A DNA stretch of 64,000 nucleotides from Bacteroides fragilis (GTDB taxonomy: Bacteria > Bacteroidota > Bacteroidia > Bacteroidales > Bacteroidaceae), in assembly GCF_019583405.1 (NCBI RefSeq), contig NZ_SZUU01000001.1:496001-560000 (forward strand). Reading direction: 5' to 3'. Under the pieces are notes generated by a model, which was not told the origin of the DNA, made no database searches, and saw nothing but the letters and a program-made list of their open reading frames with translations. Position 1 is the first letter of the stretch. Every line of letters begins with the position of its first letter. Both the position numbers and the translations under genes were made by a program. Positions 60,946 through 64,000 of the stretch are shown piece after piece.

Positions 60946-61859
60946 ATGTTTTAAGCTTATTCGATGGAATGAGTTGCGGTCAAATTGCGTTAAAGGAGTT
61001 AGGCATTGTTTCGGAGAAGTATTATGCATCCGAAATAGACAAGCACGCCATCAAGCAAACACAGTTGAACTTCCCTGACACAATTCAACTTGGAGACGTG
61101 ACGAAATGGAAAGAATGGAAAATTTACTGGGGTTCAATAAACTTATTGTTGGCCGGTTCACCGTGTCAAGGATTCAGTTTTGCGGGTAAACAATTGGCTT
61201 TCAATGACCCGCGAAGTAAGTTGTTCTTTGTGTTCGTTGATATCCTGAATCACATCAAAAAGTTTAATCCGAATGTGCTTTTTCTTCTTGAGAACGTGAA
61301 AATGAAGAAATCACACATGCGTATTATTTCAGAGTATTGCGGAGTATTTCCGGTTAATATTAATTCTAATCTGGTGAGTGCGCAGAATCGTGACCGTTGG
61401 TATTGGACTAACATACGGACAAAACAGATAGGATTATTCGGTGAAATCCATACCGACATCCCACAGCCGGAAGATAAAGGCATATTCCTTCGTGATATAC
61501 TTGAAAGCGAAGTGGACGAAAAGTATTATATAAACGGGCCGATGCTTAATTGGATTCAGTCCGAATGGAGACTTGCCAAGAAATATACTCAAATAAACGG
61601 AGAAAAGGCACTTCCCGCTTTGGCAAGGCAGTATGCAAATTGGGGCGGCGATTATGTTTGTGTTGCATCTCAAAACAATTTGCTGAGTACAAAAAACGAA
61701 CGTATCAGGCGCTTAAGTCCCGTCGAATGTTCACGGTTGCAAACCGTTCCTTCTTGGTACCGATGGAAATGTTCGGACACCCAAATTTACAAAATGCTGG
61801 GTAATGGATGGACGGTAGAAGTAATAAAACATATTTTAAAGTATTTACCATGGAAGTGA
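60942..61859 (+). CDS. C5-cytosine DNA methyltransferase (Dcm/DNMT-like)
   Basis: 305 residues. Motif I LSLFDGMSCGQIALKELG, motif IV AGSPCQGFSFAG with the catalytic Cys, motif VI FLLENVKM, motif VIII QNRDRWYWTN, and the C-terminal KMLGNGWTVEVIKHI motif X are in order. The target-recognition region (about residues 190-255) is short, so specificity is not predictable. No restriction endonuclease is next to it, so it may protect phage DNA or regulate it. Its start overlaps the DUF2400 gene (coupled). Confidence 0.9.
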   Translation: MNVLSLFDGMSCGQIALKELGIVSEKYYASEIDKHAIKQTQLNFPDTIQLGDVTKWKEWKIYWGSINLLLAGSPCQGFSFAGKQLAFNDPRSKLFFVFVDILNHIKKFNPNVLFLLENVKMKKSHMRIISEYCGVFPVNINSNLVSAQNRDRWYWTNIRTKQIGLFGEIHTDIPQPEDKGIFLRDILESEVDEKYYINGPMLNWIQSEWRLAKKYTQINGEKALPALARQYANWGGDYVCVASQNNLLSTKNERIRRLSPVECSRLQTVPSWYRWKCSDTQIYKMLGNGWTVEVIKHILKYLPWK

Positions 61860-62197
61860 CGTTGAAACGCTCTGCATTGGAAGAACGCCTTGCGGAGTTG
61901 GAAAAAGCTCTTTATAAAGCAAAAGAACCGGGCGCAATAAATAGCTACAAGAAGGCTATCCGAAACATTAAACGCCTTCTGAAAGATTGCCCGGAACCAC
62001 CTGCAAAGGAGTATTCCGTTAAAGCAAAGTTCGTGTTTGAAGGAACCTTCACCGTAAAGGCTCACGATAAGGTACAAGCCCGCGAATATGTAGAAAAGCA
62101 CTGCGGGCTGGTTCTCGGAGGCGATATTCATACAACGCTCCCGGATGAAATTATAGATTGGAATTTTAGTGTTCACCCTCAAAAAATAGTTAGATGA
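61850..62197 (+). CDS. Hypothetical phage protein, N-terminal helical, C-terminal DUF-like
   Basis: 115 residues from ATG 61850 (MEVTLKRSALEERLAELEKAL), overlapping the methyltransferase end by 10 bp. N-terminal helical/coiled coil (about 50 residues), then a beta-rich FVFEGTFTVKAHDKVQAREYVEKHCGLVL. No family assigned. It ends with an ATGA-type overlap into the next gene. Confidence 0.55.
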   Translation: MEVTLKRSALEERLAELEKALYKAKEPGAINSYKKAIRNIKRLLKDCPEPPAKEYSVKAKFVFEGTFTVKAHDKVQAREYVEKHCGLVLGGDIHTTLPDEIIDWNFSVHPQKIVR

Positions 62198-62952
62198 CAA
62201 AGAAACCTTTTATCCCACGTATGGGCGTGCAGAAGAATGCCGCCCAAGCGCAAAAGGCTGTTTCCATAAAGGAAGCTGCCTTGCGCAAAATAATGATTGA
62301 AACCGGAGGTATGGAAAGAATCAATGAGTTGCTTTCTGCCGGTTATCTCCTTCAATCCTTCGCCGCTACATTCTTTGAAGAAGCGGACTACCTTCTTGAA
62401 AAGTACGGCTTGAAAATGGGACAGATGAAAATGTTGTTCAATAAGGCCCAGCGAGGCAATGACGACTACTTCAATGCCTTTTCCAAGCTAATGACCGAAA
62501 CGAGCAAAGGAGCCAATACAAACATGCTATGGGCACAACACGCCGACCGTTTACGCGAAGTTTTCTACGCTAATTTCCCCAGTTTCAAGAAGGACTGGGA
62601 ACCCAAGACGGAAGGAATTGAAAAGCTGCTGGCCGAACTGAAAGAAGATGTCAAGAACAACCCAATGCCTAAGAACATGACTAAAGATGAAGAAATTGCT
62701 TGGATTTTGAAAGAGGCTCACGGAGAAGATAACCTTGAAAAGCTCCAAGCGATTATCAACGAAGGGGAAATCGAACAAACAGAGAAGCTAAAGGAAAGCA
62801 TAGTTGCCCATTTCCAAGAGGTGTGCAGTGCTTCTTATTCCTTCCGGGATATTCTTAACAATCTCGATGACGAAGCGATTCAAGAGGAAATTATCAAGTG
62901 GGCAAGGTGCAACTTTTTAAGATTACAAATTATTGGAGAGAAAGGGGAATGA
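62194..62952 (+). CDS. Hypothetical helical phage protein
   Basis: 252 residues, strongly helical and charged, no membrane helix. N-terminal basic segment (MTKKPFIPRMGVQKNAAQAQK), a middle with YGLKMGQMKMLFNKAQRGNDDYFNAF and a C-terminal ISFRDILNNL-like region (YSFRDILNNLDDEAIQEEI). No family recognised. Overlaps the previous gene by 4 bp. Confidence 0.5.
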   Translation: MTKKPFIPRMGVQKNAAQAQKAVSIKEAALRKIMIETGGMERINELLSAGYLLQSFAATFFEEADYLLEKYGLKMGQMKMLFNKAQRGNDDYFNAFSKLMTETSKGANTNMLWAQHADRLREVFYANFPSFKKDWEPKTEGIEKLLAELKEDVKNNPMPKNMTKDEEIAWILKEAHGEDNLEKLQAIINEGEIEQTEKLKESIVAHFQEVCSASYSFRDILNNLDDEAIQEEIIKWARCNFLRLQIIGEKGE

Positions 62953-62953
62953 T

Positions 62954-63085
62954 ATGCTTGAAATTCTGAAATTTATATTCACTGATTTTTGGCATTGGAT
63001 TGGGACGGTAATATTGGTTGCCGTTCTTGCATCCGCTCGCTTATTTGATGTCTATTTAGGAAATAAGAACGACAAAAAAGATTGA
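62954..63085 (+). CDS. Small single-pass membrane protein
   Basis: 43 residues, MLEILKFIFTDFWHWIGTVILVAVLASARLF with one membrane helix and a charged tail (GNKNDKKD). Starts 1 bp after the preceding stop and ends 2 bp before the ASCH gene, so it fits the operon well. Function unknown. Confidence 0.5.
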   Translation: MLEILKFIFTDFWHWIGTVILVAVLASARLFDVYLGNKNDKKD

Positions 63086-63087
63086 TT

Positions 63088-63501
63088 ATGATACATAAGG
63101 TTATAACAGTAAAACAACCGTGGGCAAGTCTCATTGTTCAAGGCTTAAAACCTATTGAAAACCGAACTTGGAAATGCCCTAACAAGTATATCGGAAAACG
63201 AATATTGATTCATGCCGGAGCGACGCCTGTTAGAGAAGGTTGGGACGCTTTAACCCACAAACAACGCCTTTTCCTTCCGGTTGAAATACCGATTAAAAAG
63301 TTGCCGACATCGGCCATTATTGGAAGTGTGGAAATTGTATGTTGTGTTCAGAACCATCCTTCCATTTGGGCAGAAAAAGGCGTTTATAACTGGGTGCTGG
63401 CTAACCCGATATTTTTTGACAAACCGATTGAAGGGGTAAAAGGGAAATTGAGCTTTTGGGAATACGAATTACCGGAAGAATACGAAAGGGGGCAAGAATG
63501 A
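63088..63501 (+). CDS. ASCH-domain protein
   Basis: 137 residues. ITVKQPWASLIVQGLKPIEN at the N-terminus, with RTW and the GKRILIHAGA strand, is the ASCH (PUA-like) RNA-binding signature. Some ASCH proteins hydrolyse N4-acetylcytidine; here the role is unknown. It sits in the same unit as the C5-methyltransferase, so a nucleic-acid modification role is possible. Overlaps the next gene by 4 bp. Confidence 0.78.
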   Translation: MIHKVITVKQPWASLIVQGLKPIENRTWKCPNKYIGKRILIHAGATPVREGWDALTHKQRLFLPVEIPIKKLPTSAIIGSVEIVCCVQNHPSIWAEKGVYNWVLANPIFFDKPIEGVKGKLSFWEYELPEEYERGQE

Positions 63502-63851
63502 TGCGCATAGCAATTGTTGGGCATGGGCAGGCGATAGAGTTTGACCCGGAAAGCAAAGAAGCCCTTTCACGTGCAGCCGCGGCCTTCAATATGTCTGTTG
63601 AAAAACTCAAAGAAGAAATTCAAAGGCTACTGCAAAGGCAACAAATGTCGCAGGAACTTGAGGAACTTGAAAAACTCGGAGAACTTGCAAAGATAGCCGC
63701 CGCATGGATTGAGGAATTAAACTACGAGTTCGTCAACACCCGAAAAAAGCGTGTTTATTGCTCCTACAAGCCTAATCTGCATAAGCCGGATAAAAGGCGT
63801 TGTTTTAAGCCTAAACCCTATTGGCAAAGAATACGAAGCAACCCGCGCTGA
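63498..63851 (+). CDS. Hypothetical phage protein with basic C-terminus
   Basis: 117 residues from ATG 63498 (MMRIAIVGHGQAIEFD). Helical middle (coiled coil, KLKEEIQRLLQRQQMSQELEEL), basic tail rich in Arg and Lys (CSYKPNLHKPDKRRCFKPKPYW). Resembles nucleic-acid-binding phage proteins only in composition. Last gene before the window end. Confidence 0.5.
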   Translation: MMRIAIVGHGQAIEFDPESKEALSRAAAAFNMSVEKLKEEIQRLLQRQQMSQELEELEKLGELAKIAAAWIEELNYEFVNTRKKRVYCSYKPNLHKPDKRRCFKPKPYWQRIRSNPR

Positions 63852-63856
63852 CTTTT

Positions 63857-63932
63857 GGGAGGAAAAGAGGGGGACTATAGGGGGTGATAAAGTGGGCGTA
63901 CATACGTGTGTGTATATGCGCATGTGCGTGCG
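63857..63932 (+). other. G-run cluster and 37-nt alternating purine-pyrimidine tract
   Basis: After the last stop codon, four G-runs of three to five bases (63857-63859, 63869-63873, 63880-63884, 63894-63896) are followed by a strictly alternating purine-pyrimidine tract (63896-63932, gcgtacatacgtgtgtgtat and further). Such tracts can adopt Z-DNA, and the G-runs could form a loose quadruplex. Function unknown; the remaining bases to 64000 show no gene. Confidence 0.8.
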
Positions 63933-64000
63933 AGGTCAAAAACTCCTTTTCCACTTCTGAAAAGATGTACCTGACCAATTAAACGCCTAAAATGTGCATA

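Larger units (their letters stand above)
49869..64000. mobile_element. Prophage, early region (continues past window)
   Basis: From the att half-site to the window end, the gene content is that of a temperate phage: divergent repressor/Cro-like regulators, annealing protein and exonuclease, helicase, initiator and loader, DNA methyltransferase and many short overlapping genes. No integrase, terminase, portal or tail genes are in view. An integrative element of another kind is not fully excluded without the remainder. Confidence 0.85.

Noticed and set aside
63751..63960. ORF through the alternating tract (ending in a VRGQKLLFHF-like tail)
   Set aside because: It runs across the G-runs and the alternating tract and overlaps the end of a better-supported gene; base pattern, not coding pressure, keeps it open.

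Overview
The window looks like the chromosome of a Bacteroides species of the fragilis/thetaiotaomicron type. The evidence is the gene set (xylA-xylE, uxaC, TamL, a split CcsA/ResB pair, DUF4296, DUF4738 and DUF3332 lipoproteins, HU-CCDC81/SPOR), promoters with the Bacteroides -7 consensus TAnnTTTG, and starts without Shine-Dalgarno sequences. Species cannot be fixed from the sequence alone.

Host part, 1-49,868. 1-2.2 kb holds the end of xylose isomerase and the xylose/H+ symporter. 2.2-10 kb holds an ectonucleotide-pyrophosphatase-type phosphodiesterase, a GNAT-nitrilase fusion, a peroxiredoxin, an RRM protein, and a tri-haem cytochrome c peroxidase followed by the CcsA/ResB haem-lyase pair. 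10-25 kb holds an S41-like peptidase, a DUF2776-like membrane protein, ileS, a DksA-like protein, lspA, a DUF4296 lipoprotein, a TrmH-type methyltransferase, a TonB-C lipoprotein, TamL, DUF3332, DoxX and small ORFs. 25-31 kb is an accessory pocket: two identical tRNA-Lys(CTT) genes enclose a porin, a complete insertion sequence and an MFS exporter, with a decayed transposase just outside. 31-49 kb returns to core genes: MBL-fold hydrolase, POT transporter, uxaC, FHA, HU/SPOR, rfbC, ugd, DUF4738, DEAD helicase, serB, a thioredoxin-like protein, LptF/G, tgt, lon and trmN6. A 508-bp MITE with 25-bp perfect ends and an 8-bp target duplication lies beside the tRNA-Pro locus.

Prophage part, 49,869 to the window end. 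The 3' half of a tRNA-Pro(TGG) at 49,822-49,868, still next to its terminator, marks an att site. To its right is the early region of a prophage that continues past the window. Two HTH repressor-like genes face left and a related Cro-like gene faces right across an AT-rich region full of palindromes. A lipoprotein and small genes follow, then a rightward early operon: a putative single-strand annealing protein, a YqaJ exonuclease, a protein with a candidate variable region, an SF2 helicase, a replication initiator with an internal iteron array, a DnaC-like loader, a DUF2400 glycosylase-fold protein coupled to a C5-cytosine methyltransferase, an ASCH protein and several unknowns. No integrase, terminase or structural gene is in view.

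The strongest unexplained signals are in the prophage: a 12-bp iteron array that continues across a change of reading frame inside the initiator gene (probable origin); a recurrent leader (ATAATCCACAACAACAA, twice behind a hairpin) placed right before start codons; the DUF2400/C5-methyltransferase pair; and a 37-nt strictly alternating purine-pyrimidine tract next to clustered G-runs.
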